NCBI RefSeq assembly: GCF_014905175.1
Contig: NC_057788.1
Coordinates: forward strand, 7,936,001-8,000,000
Direction: 5' to 3'
Length of the DNA: 64,000 nucleotides
Origin: Aphidius gifuensis
Lineage: Eukaryota > Arthropoda > Insecta > Hymenoptera > Braconidae
Shown here: piece after piece, positions 52,621 to 64,000 of the stretch
Layout of the letters: every line of letters begins with the position of its first letter
Position numbering within the stretch: position 1 is the stretch's first letter
Program-made: the position numbers and the translations under genes
The notes under the pieces: generated by a model
What the model saw: only the letters and a program-made list of their open reading frames with translations
What the model was told of the DNA's origin: nothing
Database searches by the model: none

Positions 52621-55600
52621 AAATCCTATATATATATTTGTGTAAGAGAAGTAAAAAAAGATGAAGAAAAATAAAAATAAAATTTTTATTGTTAGAGTTG
52701 GTAAATTTTATATTGATATGTATCCATAAATCGTTGTCTCAGAATCTCACTAAACTAAATATAATTTTTAAAAATAAAAATAAAAAAATTAAGTAAATTT
52801 TTATTCTTCTTGTCTTTTTGTGTTATTTTGATGTAAAAAAAATGAAATCACACGAGACAATTGCAAAAATAACAGTCAGAAAATTTTTTAAATTATAGAT
52901 GAATTACATTTTCTAATGGGAAAAAAATTATTTATTCATTGATAATGTTGAAGACTCTCAGATTGGCTGACTATTATATTTTTATACCACTGAAATTTTA
53001 AATGCTTCACCTTAAATATTTAGTCGAGTATTATCCAAAAGAAATTTCGGTAACATGAATAATAGATAATTAACTAATGTAAAAGTAAAAAAATAATAAT
53101 TTATTATAAATTGACTATTAAATTTTCTTACTAATGAAATTTTCCAATATTTATATATTGAGAATTATTTTTACATTGTAAAAATCATGGATGATTCAAA
53201 ATTTAAGTAGTATAAAAAATGTATAGTCAGACATTCTGAAATGAGGACAAAAGAAAATTATTATTTTTCTAATTAAATGATATGAGTAGTTATTAATTAT
53301 TGATGCATTAACTTTTATATTCAATGTTGGATAATTTATTAATATCAACTTGAAAATTTCAGTACTATAACAAAAAACAGTCTGCCAAAGTAAAAAATAC
53401 TTAAAGATTAAAATCTTTTAAAAAATTGATACAAATGTGTTCTAGTTTATAAAATTAATATTTAAAAGAAAATCAAAGTAGTGAATCTATAGATATTTTT
53501 TTCTATTTTTAAGAGTAAGCTGTGTTAGTAAATCAATGAAATTGTTATAAAAATGAATTTATTTGTAAAACTCGAAATATTGATAGCTCACTCGTAATCT
53601 ATATGATGATGACATGTATTATACAAAAAAAAAATAAAAAATTTCAACAAAGAATCGTTGGAAAATGAAAGAAAAAAATATTAACAAGGGAAATTCAGTG
53701 AATCATAACGTTAAAGGGGAAAAAAATAAAACCTGTTTCTGTCGGTAAAAGAATTGGTTTTGATGAAGGTGGTTTATATATATACGTGCATTTTTATACT
53801 ATACATATAATCATGGGCTAAAATTGTGAAAAAAAAAATAGGATCGAGTAAAATAAAAAGAAAAAAAAATATAGGGATGATAACAAAACGAAGAGGCGTT
53901 GGAAGAGCGTATGTGAAATAACTCTGGTTGTATAGAATGTTGAAAGAAAAAAAAAATAAAAATAAAAAGGGTGGATGAATGTGTGTGAGAATTTTTTATT
54001 CTTAAAAGTGTATAACCCTCTTCTTCTATTCAACCCTTTTGGATCACAGGTGTCTGGTAATACTCCAGGGGAATGAAAACACGAAAAGAAAAAGCAAAAT
54101 TTTGTATAAAATAAGTGTCTCATCTGGTCGATTATTTTTACATGATTTAAAAATAATATTTAACATATATATTTTCAAAAAAATAATATAATTAACACGA
54201 CAAGTGATTGATAATTGTATAAATAAAATTTTCAAATTATTAAATTTTAGATTGAATAGAAAATTAAAATTAAAAAAAATTGCAATTTTCACAGATTGCA
54301 ATTTTCTTTGATCACTTACTTATCGAAGCATTTATTCAAATTTATTTTTTTATTTAAATAATTTTTTTTTCATTCTTCATTGATGAGAAAATTCAACTAG
54401 AATTCAAATTTTCACATTTTCCCAGTTTTAGCTTATATAAAAACACGACTTTCTTTTTGATTTTGTTTGCTACTACCCTATGCATAGAGTTTTCCAACGT
54501 GCCAGTATATAACAGCACGGTTTTGTTTACATACCAAGACGAAAAAAAAAGAATTTAAAAAAAAAAAAAAAATCAGAATTCTCAAGTAAAGAAAACGAAA
54601 ATGAAATAAAAAAAAAAAATATATTAAGAAAATACAAAACAAGAAGTATTTTCATTGAAATGCAAAAAATAATGAAAAGAAAAATGAAAAAAAAAATTAT
54701 TACTAATGTATATAAGAATGTTTTTTTTTTTCACATGCAACCAGTCTATTTATTTATTATTTTTTTTTAATTTTGTTGAAGCAAGTGAAAAGCGGATAAT
54801 TGTCTAACGCTCACGAAGAGATAAAAATCCATTCTTAAAACGAACCACGAATGTACAATGTGCTATAAGATGTAAAATCATGCGACTAGTAGTTAATTCT
54901 TTACGAGGTTATTTCCTAGACATTGTTGCACATTTGTATTACACGAAGGACAATTTTAAATTATGATAAGAATTTCATTAATATGTTTTTTAATTAATTT
55001 AAAATGACAGTCATAATAATATAGTTGTAAGTTGAATGAAAATAAAAAATTATGAATAAACTTTTTATTACAATTTAAGGCTAAATTCTATGGTCATATT
55101 ATAACTCACCACCAAATTTCACAGTCGTTAAAAATAATTTTTAAATTTATTATAAAAAGTGGAGCTCTTCACTTGAGCTAAATAAAAATGAATAAATAAC
55201 CACGAAAAAAGAAAATTAGTTATTTTAATTTTTTTTTTTTTTTTTCTTCACACATACACTTATCTCTTTTTTCCCACTTAACCACTGAAATGTAGACCGT
55301 GTTACCAGCCTCCATCTTCGTTTCCTTGATTATAATCTCAGAGAAAATTTAACCCGGGTCACATGGGAAAAGAATGAAAGGGGTGGACGACACGAAACAG
55401 TATATGTATATAAAAGCTATATGTTAAATTATGAACTTGAACTTTTCGTAAAATCTCAAGGGTAAAAAAAAACGACGATTAAACTTAAGAAGAACAAAAA
55501 TAATAATTTTTTTTTCTAAAAAACAAGAGTATAAGTGTAGAAAAGTGAAAAAAAAATCATAAAAATATTTAAACATGTTTATGAATTGCTTGAAATTTAT

Positions 55601-56814
55601 ATTCCCCATTTTTTTCAGTTAAAAATTATTATAAATGATATAGAAAAAAAAATTATTAACAATATGCTGAAGGGCACACAGTTAAAATAAATGTAAATAC
55701 TGTCAAATTGAAATATCCAATAACAATAGAAAAAATCAAAAAGGCAAATTGATCTTTTCACATTCGTGAAACAAGATAGAATAAAAAATAAAAAAATAAA
55801 TAAAAAGGCAAGCACCACACAAGCTCAGGTACATACAGTTTAAATCTAATCCATAAACTCACACAACGTTAGGATTATCCGAATGCTGAGCAAGCTAGAT
55901 TTTAGTCTTTATTCATCCCGTATAGGTTTTTTCGTTTTTTTTTTTTTACCCAAGGGCAAAATGTCGATTAGATGATGTCCATGAGTTCTAGCTTACTTAT
56001 CGACGACTCTTTGATTATACAATTGATCATCAAATTAAAAGAAAAAAAATTAAATGGAATGTGCAATGGAAAAAAAAAAAAACATCTCGAGAAAAATAAT
56101 CCTGAATGAGTGAAAAAAAAAAAAAAAATCTCAGTGAATCAATCAGTGTAATAATGATGAAATAATACTTGAAGTTGTTAATAAATAAAAAACTCGTTTC
56201 TTTTCATTGAAAAAAAAAATATACATGTAGACATAGAAACACATTGCATTAAAAATTCATATAGGTAGTGCAACTCAACAGCATCATTTTGATGTTCACA
56301 CCGAGAGATTTTTTTCCACACGATGCTCCAAGGCAAAGAGGAATAAATAAGGGTAGCAGCAAGAGTAGTACCAGAATAAAATGATAAAAAAAAAAAAAAA
56401 AATGAGGTATGAGTTTCTCATACAACATCGTGCAAGAGAGTGATGACAGTTTTTTTGAAAAAAAATCTATGAATTTAACTCTATTGAAAGGACCAACTGC
56501 CTTCACACATCAACTCCTTCCAAATGACCCTTCACATCTATACACGCAAATATTTATAATGCAAAAAAGCTATATACAAATTTTTTCAACCATAATAAAT
56601 TGACATGTTAAGAAATTTTTTGCAAAAGCTCTTACTGTATATTAATAAAATATTTTTAAAAAATCATTATACTTTTGATAAAACTTTGAAAAATTAATAA
56701 TAATTTAATGATTAATTTAAAAAGAAATATGAATAATAGTTTATGAATTTTTTTTAAACAAAATAAACAGATTTTAAGGTGATAAAAAAATTAGGATAAT
56801 GATGATGGGGTATG

Positions 56815-57015
56815 AGGCAAAGTAAAATCACAGCTACCAACAATATTGCCGCAGGCTGCTAACTTAAAGCCCACCTTTCTTTGACCAAAAACTTTTAAAG
56901 GTGAGGCTAATTTTATCCTCAATCCACCATCACTAGCTCTTTTACCGCAGACTTTACCGACATCATTTTGTACTTGGTCCAACAAAATTGACGAGAAAGT
57001 ACAAATTAATTTCAA
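56815..57015 (-). other. Less AT-rich island with a protein-like minus-strand frame
   Basis: The minus strand encodes, from an ATT- or TTG-type start, LICTFSSILLDQVQNDVGKV, then CGKRASDGGLRIKLASPLKV, GQRKVGFKLAACGNIVGSCD and FTLPHTPSSLS before TAA. The plus strand of the same block is also nearly open with one TGA (GKVKSQLPTILPQAANLK, then FKGEANFILNPPSLALLPQT). I recognise neither. The clean stop and the presence of four cysteines make a terminal exon or captured gene fragment possible. It lies within 1 kb of ratchet point 2. Confidence 0.2.
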
Positions 57016-57822
57016 ACAACTATGCTCACACTGTGTCGTTATATATATATAAAAGATAAAACACTATAAATGACAAAATCTTTTTGAAATACTTAAATCA
57101 ATGATGGGCAGAAACATGAAGCCAATTTAATCAACTACTTTAACTTTGGCTAAAGTTGTCAAAAGACCTAATCAATTAAATTACAAAAAAAAAAATAACT
57201 ATTAATAAAGTTTTTTTTTTTCTTTCAATCAATACAAACACTGTTGAAATTTAAATTAATTTGAACAAAGATTTTATATAACGACAAAGCTCAAGATAAT
57301 TATTAAAAGATATTATATAGAGTTGTCACTTTAATGATGTATATTTGCTTTTTTTTTTGTTATCACTAATGATGAATGAACGATTAATTAGCAACTCAAG
57401 TTTATATAATTAAGTGAAGACCGGTATATAGTGAGACTTTTCAGGCTAAAACTTCTTAATCACCTAGAGTGATCATTAGCAATTATAAAAGTAAGAAATA
57501 AAGAGACTTTTGTGTGAATTTATCTTTACGAATTCAATGTTAAGACTATAATCACTTGATTGCCGAGCTGTTAATGTAGAAAAAGCCAGTTACAATTATT
57601 CAATGTGACAAGAATATCCGATAAAAGTTAAATTTTCATGATAATTGGAGGCAATTGACATGTCTTAACATTTAAAACATTCAACTATAATTATCAATGA
57701 TAATTTCATTCATTTTTTATTTTTTAAAATTAATTAATGTAATTATCTTTTATTTTAAAATAATTTTAATGATACTCACAGTTTTATTATGTTTGTATAT
57801 TAAATGTAGATTGAATTAAAAG

Positions 57823-57847
57823 CTTACCTGAAACAGAAAAAAAAAAA
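57823..57847 (-). promoter_or_regulatory. Recursive splice site (ratchet point) 2
   Basis: On the minus strand a run of T is followed by CTGTTTCAG|GTAAGCTTT. Acceptor and donor abut at 57828/57827. Apart from one base the CTGTTNCAG|GTAAG core is the same as in ratchet point 1, although the flanking DNA is unrelated. It fits a shared function in removing one very long minus-strand intron. Confidence 0.65.
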
Positions 57848-58479
57848 TCATATAATTAATTATTACGTTACAATATTTCAATTTAAATAAATGTAAAAAA
57901 TAAAACTGAGTCAACACAATAAAAACAGTCATTAAAAATAAAATAATAACGTTTATTTTTTTATGTTTATGGCAAGAATAAAATTTATTATAATATTCAT
58001 TTAAATAAAATAAATAAACAAGAATTAAATACAAAAAAATTATAATTATATTTTTTATATATTTATAACTTCCTCGTCATACTAATGAGTAATGACATAT
58101 TACAAAAATTAAATTAAACAATTTATATTATCACGTATAGTAATTTATGTAATTATAAAATTAGTAATTATCAATGTCGTATGTGAATATTGAAGAGTTG
58201 GAGCTAATCAATATTAAAACTGAGCTTTTAGAAAATTTTAAATATTCATACAAAATAATTTACTTTAAATTGCAATCAATCATAATATTGTACATGGAAT
58301 TAGATAATTATATTGATGACATTTAAAATGAGTTTAATTTTTTTTTAATTAACAATTAATAAAGAAATATTAAAAAAGTTTTAAGTAATATTGAATTTAA
58401 ATTGAAATGTCGAGCACAAATTTTTTTATCTCTTATTTTTTTTCAATTTTTTATTAGACCCTAATATTTATGAGCAAGA

Positions 58480-58660
58480 AATCTTACTTTGGGTGCTATT
58501 TTTTGAGAGGGATCCTCACCCATATTAAGTATGCCTATCAAGAAATACGATGATGGCTTTTTGAGTAGCAATATGGCGGGATCTCAACGACTCTCATGAG
58601 TTGAAAAAAATATAGTGATCGCAATATTGAGACATCTGGAATTCCCCGAGGGGAAAATAT
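58480..58660. other. Less AT-rich patch with small inverted repeats
   Basis: Includes TTCCCC-GA-GGGGAA and CAACGACTCTCATGAGTTG. The 13-mer CAACGACTCTCAT also occurs near 4410. There is no coding frame of note. Possible remnant of a repeat family or a regulatory element. Confidence 0.15.
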
Positions 58661-59159
58661 CGAATAAAGAAAAAAAAAACCACTAGTACGATAATCATTC
58701 GTAAATTAGAATGTATTTTGTAGTTGAGTAAAAAAAAAAAAAAAAAAACCACAAGAGATTCAACATTTACGAGATTTAATCCTTCTTGAAGAAAGTGCTG
58801 ATTTTGTTTTTAATTTTTTTATTTTTTCATTTGCAATATTACAAGTACAAACTTATAGAAAAGTCATATTTAATATTCTTTATATGCTATACTGTTATTA
58901 TGTGCAGTCATCCGATAAACCACTTATTAAAAAATTGCTATGCTATAATAAAGCCTCAAGCATTCTGATCACGAAAAAATAAAAAAAAAGGCTAAATGAA
59001 TTTTAATAAAATTATAAAAAAATATATAATTTTTAATTAAATCAAAATACAATAAATATTTGTAAATAATATATAAATTAATTTTATAAAATTAATCATG
59101 AATTTGAGATTTATTATTAATGAATGATGAATTTTTTATAAAATTATTTTTAACAGTAA

Positions 59160-59330
59160 TGTCCGGAAAGAGGATACAGTTTAGTTATGGCTGTTGGGCT
59201 GACGATATATTCTTCTTTGTACTTGACTAGAGCCCGGGGATATAAAAGAGATTAAAACGTCTCAAATTAGAGCCCAAAAGTGGAACAGATGCCTAGCGAT
59301 TTGTATAATGGATATATGCCAGCGGCAAAA
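59160..59330. other. Less AT-rich intronic patch
   Basis: Mixed-composition block with two AGAGCCC words (in AGAGCCCGGGGA and AGAGCCCAAAAG) about 40 bp apart. No open frame or splice signals were recognised. Confidence 0.12.
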
Positions 59331-60439
59331 ATTTTTGTTTTAATTTAAATATTTTTTTTTTTTTTTTTATTTATCTATTCTCATTTTTAGTAACACAAAT
59401 AGAAAAAAAAATAAATATATATGTATACGAAAATTAAAAAAATATATCTATAAAATAATCACAGATATGATTCTTTATTTTTTTCTCATTAAATGATTTT
59501 AAAAAAAGTAAGATTGAATGTCATGATTATGCGGTTAAAATAAATCTTCATAAACTAGACGTTTTGTTGGGTTTTCTTTAGCTTTTTTTATCTGCCTATA
59601 TTTTTTTTTTTTTGGATGTTAGCTTTTTTTTTACTTTTTTTGTCTGTAAAGTAAACCCCAAAAGTATTTCATCCTAAGCTCAGTCAAAGAGTGACAAACG
59701 ATTCCCTTATTTCACTCAGTCAAACAAACCTGCTAAGACTTTATCCGAGTGATAATAATGGTAATCGTGAAGGTAAAAAACTGCAGCTTTATTATTATCA
59801 TTATTTTCTTCATTCTCTATTTCAAATATGAAGCTTGCTTTTTTTTTTATCTTTATTATTTATTTTTTTGAGCTAGTGAAGGGTATAATACCGTGCGCGT
59901 CTATCATACTTAAGTTACTCTTGCTGGACACTAAGAGCACTTTGGTCAACGCTATACACAACGACGTCACTGAAAAACTTTTTGACAAGATATATATAAT
60001 TTTTTTTTTTTTACAATTTCATCCATCAACAATATGAGATAAAATATAAAAGAAAAAACTACATATACCATCGTTGAAAAGTTATAACAATCATATAGAA
60101 CAAAAAAAATAATAATAACAATCACTGCAAGCTTTTTGTTGTTTGAAAAATCATTAAAAATTATGCGGTTAAAATGTTTTTTTTTTTCAGTAAATGATAA
60201 TAATGAATAATATAAAAATAAATAAAATAAATAATTTATAAATTATAATAATTATAAATTTATTTTTACAATTACAAAAAATTTAAAAGAAAAATAAATT
60301 TATAAATAACTTTTGTGTAATGTTATCATTATTTTTTGTAGATTAATTATAAAAATATAAATTGTAGATTTTTAAAGAAAAGGTTAACAACCATTTATAC
60401 CACAAACATTGTATTTAATTAAATTTAAAAATAAAAAAA

Positions 60440-60680
60440 TGTTCCATCTGTTGTGAAAGTTGATTCGCTGCAATATACTAGTAATTCTTATCCCGTACTT
60501 CATTCACAGATTGCATCTTTCATTGCAAGTTTTAAATGTATATACATTTTACCCTGAATAGAGTAAAAGTCGCTGACGTTAAATTGCGGTGAACCTGCGG
60601 AAAACCGTAAGTGGTCATAAATTTTAGACGGTTAATATACCGTCGCAATGCGCTGAGTCTCTGGGGAACTTTAGGCTACT
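60440..60680. other. Less AT-rich patch with a plus-strand donor-like site
   Basis: Contains GCGGAAAACC|GTAAGTGG with the donor at 60607 on the plus strand, and an acceptor-like TTCATTCACAG about 90 bp upstream. All three frames of the implied exon carry stops, so it could only be noncoding. Confidence 0.12.
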
Positions 60681-63600
60681 ATATTCATGTGTTGTATGTG
60701 TATATATATATGCATAAGGGTGTGTTTTTGATATCACAGTTGAAGTAACAGTAGGGTAGATTACGAGCAAGTAAGTTATATATATGTACTTTGGTATGGA
60801 ATTAAATTTTCTGAGAGTATGTGTGTATGTATAGGGTGAGGTAGAAAAATATACAAAACAAAAAAAAAAAACGACAGTCAACTAACCACACTGACCAAAA
60901 TATTTAGCTACATTCGGCGCAATAACAAATAAACCTTTGGCAATATAAGGTAGTTTTTTTTATTTCATATATTTTCCAGTAAATAACTGTCCAGAAAAAA
61001 AATAAATTAAAGAGAATAATAATAGCAATAGAGAAAAAAAAAATGATGAAAAATAGACCAACATAGTTTCCGACATTACCGGTTTCTTTTTTTTTTTTTT
61101 TTTTTCTGTGAGTCGTGTCCTCTCATTCATTGTTCTTTATTTTTATGCTTAACTTTTCTACTGTAGTTTCAACCCATGTGCTTTTTATCTATTTCACCGC
61201 ACTCCATTGTCGTACACCCTCAAAGCTCACCATTGTAATTATAAATTTTCATTTCAGTGAGTTCCATAAACTTTTGACTTAAGTGGAAAAAAATGTTTTA
61301 CGAAATGAAGCTAAGAAAGAAATTAAAAAGTCGTTACGTTTCAATCATCTGCCATTCACAAATTTAATTTTTTTCTTTTTTTTTTTTTTTGACGCAAAAA
61401 ATATCTAGTTAAAAAATAAAAATTATATTATGGACATTTTTTTCATTTTATAAAAATACACAATAAAGCTGTCACAATTGTGAAACTCTAATAACAAAGT
61501 TTTTTATGCTAAAATAAAGCAAAGAAAAATTAACAAAAAAAAATATATTCAAGTAAATTGTGTGCACAGCTTGATTTTTTTATTTGTGTGAATAAATGAA
61601 AATGTATAAAACAAAATGGGTCACTAAAATCTTAATTTTTTTTTATATTCTATTTGGAAAAAAAAAACCAAAAAAAAATCTTAGTAATATCGTAATAATT
61701 TTTTGTGACATTAAAAATTAAAATTGAAAATTTTATGTTTTCTGTAATTTTTGAAAAAGTAATTTTCATAAAATGTAAGAAAACAAAAAAATATATAAAC
61801 AATAAAGTATCATTTAAATTTTATTAATAAAAACACTTAAAACCTCTCAAAAAAATTGATGACCGGAAAGAAAATGAGAAGAAAAAAAATCTAAATAAAC
61901 ACAAAAGTTCAACAGACTTTTTTCATGAATCAATTCACCGTGAGAAGATAAAAACTTTACAAAAGAATATAAGTACAACTAAAATACAGTATAAAAAGTT
62001 GGTAAATAAAAATATAAAATAAATAAAATTTAGTATTTTAATAAAATTTTGTAATAATTTGTTGTGAATATACACATGTATATTGTAATGATAACCACAA
62101 CTGATTCAAGAATAGTAGAATTTTCGCTGAAGCTTGCAAGGATGACTAGAGTCTTCCATTCAGTTAGTTTCCAATGACAAGACACTGCAATTATTCTCAT
62201 GGGTTTAAACTAGATGAGTTGTTAAAAGTTAAAGTTTCAAGAAACAAGCAAGCAAGAGAAATAGACTACCAAGAAAAAGAGATAACACAATGAATAGCAA
62301 AAGCAGCGCACAGCCAAATGTTACCTCAACATCACATGACACTACATAACAATGAAGCCTTAAAATTTTAAATGTTAATAATAATTTTCAACTCAATAAT
62401 TAATACTTTTATCAACAAAAAAAAAAAAAAAGCTCCTGCACAAACTTTAAAGTTATCTATTGTGTGATTTAGTTCAATAATTACTCAAAGCAATTTTCCG
62501 GATTCTATCACTGTGTCATAAGAGAACAGTATAAAATCTTTGGTGTATATATGTTGTAAAGCTACCGGATACACTAGACAAAGGAAAGTTATATATGAAA
62601 CTCAAATATATATACCGAGAAACCTTACTACGTTATAAGGTAAAAAGGAAATGACGGAAAAAAAAAAAAAATAAATAATAAACGAACAAAAATGAAATAA
62701 ACAGAAAGACTATTGGCAAAGAGCTTTGATAATAATCTTTTTCGACAGATCAGAGTCACTCATCAAAAATTTACGGAAATAGATTTTCGTATATTTTGGA
62801 TAGTCTTCAATATCCGAGTGTCAGAAGTCCTATGAATCACATACATTTGCAAAGAAAAATAATAAAAAAAAAAAAAAGGTAGCTTCAATATTCAGCGAGA
62901 CTGTCAAAACTTTACCGCAGAAAAATTGCTTTACTTTTGGTTATATATATCTACCTAACCTGCTACAACTCATACGTGACAAGGGTATATAAAGATAAAA
63001 ATATAGATAAAAAAAATTATGGTCAAAAAAACTAACTGACATGTTGGTTTACATTTAGCTATAATTTGAAAAATTTCTAACAAAACTTTAACCCTTCAAG
63101 GCAAGCCAAAAAAAAATAAATAAATAAAAACAAATCAACTTTATTTTTGAGGATAAAAAATTTCTTGTAATTTGTAATTTTTGTATTTTTTAGATAGTAG
63201 CATAAATGTAGTTCAAGATATTGAAATAGTTTTCATATTACTTTCATTTTGCAGCTATTTGATGTCATCAAATTTCTACATCAATACATGTACATGAACC
63301 AATAAGAAAACTTGTATGTAAAACTGTAGCATATGTAACAATTTTGTCAATTCAAGTAGCTACTTTAACGAAGAATTTGAAAATTGAAACTTGGTAATTT
63401 TAGTAAATACTTAACTAAAATTCATGTCATGAAAGTACAACAATCTGTGTGAATATACGACGATACAATTTTATCCCATAAAATTATATACATAGTTTAT
63501 TCATATTTTACATTTGAATTTCATTTGGAATTTACGACTCAATATTTATCTGTCTTAAATATATATATCTATTTACTTATAAAACTTGACAAATATATAT

Positions 63601-64000
63601 ATAACTCTCCGAAAAAATTAATAACATAAAAGTTATTTTATCAAAGTTAAATTATTATAAGAAATTATTAATAAACAAAATAAAAGTTTTATAAATAAAC
63701 TGGTATTTCCTCATTGTTAATTGACAGAATAAATAACAAAGTTTGTGTATACTTGTGAATTTATATACAAACATATGTATAAATATATTATATAAATGCA
63801 ATAAGATACAGTAGAGCGCTTCTTCATCGGATATATACGAAACAATTTCGTTTGAGAGCTTTTACTGTTGCCAGAAAGTTATATGTATATACTCAAGGGT
63901 AAACCTCTCTTTTGATGGTTTTGTAATGTGATACATTGCCAAACAAACATTGAGAAAAAACTATAATAATAGCAATAACATAAAAAAAAATAAACTTAAG

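Larger units (their letters stand above)
31938..57827 (-). other. Giant syntrophin intron, middle segment between ratchet points
   Basis: These 25,890 bp are AT-rich. Listed separately are islands at 33860-33970, 34740-34866, 41660-41880, 42180-42340, 46990-47230, 52270-52620 and 56815-57015; hairpins at 44.3, 45.7 and 51.7 kb; and weak exon candidates at 45.9 and 50.7 kb. Remaining stretches show only A/T-rich sequence, simple repeats (for example AAT repeats near 50440 and AAAT repeats near 45620) and spurious frames. Confidence 0.55.
57828..64000 (-). other. Giant syntrophin intron, 5' portion (continues past the window)
   Basis: AT-rich sequence with homopolymers. Less AT-rich patches at 58480-58660, 59160-59330 and 60440-60680 are listed separately. 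I looked on the minus strand for PDZ-coding features (the GLGISIKGG-type loop and a phase-1 donor) and found none, so the preceding syntrophin exon should lie beyond 64000. Confidence 0.5.

Noticed and set aside
60890..60960. Minus-strand peptide PYIAKGLFVIAPNVAKYFGQ
   Set aside because: Only about 22 codons before a stop, with no acceptor before it and no usable donor after it. Likely chance.
1..64000. tRNA, rRNA and spliceosomal RNA genes
   Set aside because: No GGTTCGA-type B box or its complement, no rRNA or U6 landmarks were seen on either strand by eye.

Overview
This window is eukaryotic, very AT-rich genomic DNA (about three quarters A+T or more by eye), dense in poly(A)/poly(T) runs, with GT/AG splice signals and almost no long open reading frames. 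It fits an arthropod, most likely an insect. AT-rich hymenopteran parasitoids look like this, but the sequence alone does not settle the species.

Only one segment reads as a confidently recognisable gene. It is a 189-bp minus-strand exon at 5683-5871 encoding the stretch between the PDZ domain and the second half of the split PH domain of an alpha/beta-type syntrophin (insect Syn1-like), a membrane adaptor of the dystrophin complex. Both splice sites are strong and both boundaries are phase 1. No other exon could be matched to syntrophin by its protein sequence, so the rest of the window is best read as intron of this one gene: more than 5.6 kb downstream (1-5682) and more than 58 kb upstream (5872-64000). 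The PDZ-encoding exons should lie to the right of the window and the PH2 and C-terminal exons to the left.

The most interesting layout is in the giant upstream intron. Two zero-length 'exons' on the minus strand, at 31937/31938 and 57827/57828, each have a T tract, a CAG acceptor and an immediately abutting GTAAG donor. This is the signature of recursive (ratchet-point) splice sites. They cut the visible intron into segments of about 26.07 kb and 25.89 kb. Near 52.3 kb there is also a less AT-rich block that ends, on the minus strand, in a good start-codon context joined directly to a GTAAG donor. Its phase is exactly the one the syntrophin exon needs, so it could be an alternative first exon giving a PDZ-less syntrophin.

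Other content: a six-copy 137-151 bp tandem array at 14851-15705 whose units carry nested inverted repeats, with a CpG-dense palindrome 120 bp to its left; several RNA-hairpin-forming inverted repeats (13.3, 44.3, 45.7 and 51.7 kb); a paired CACGTG E-box cluster at 20.15 kb; and about a dozen less AT-rich islands of 150-500 bp that could be enhancers, old transposon pieces or unrecognised exons. No tRNA, rRNA, CRISPR array or recognisable intact transposon was found.
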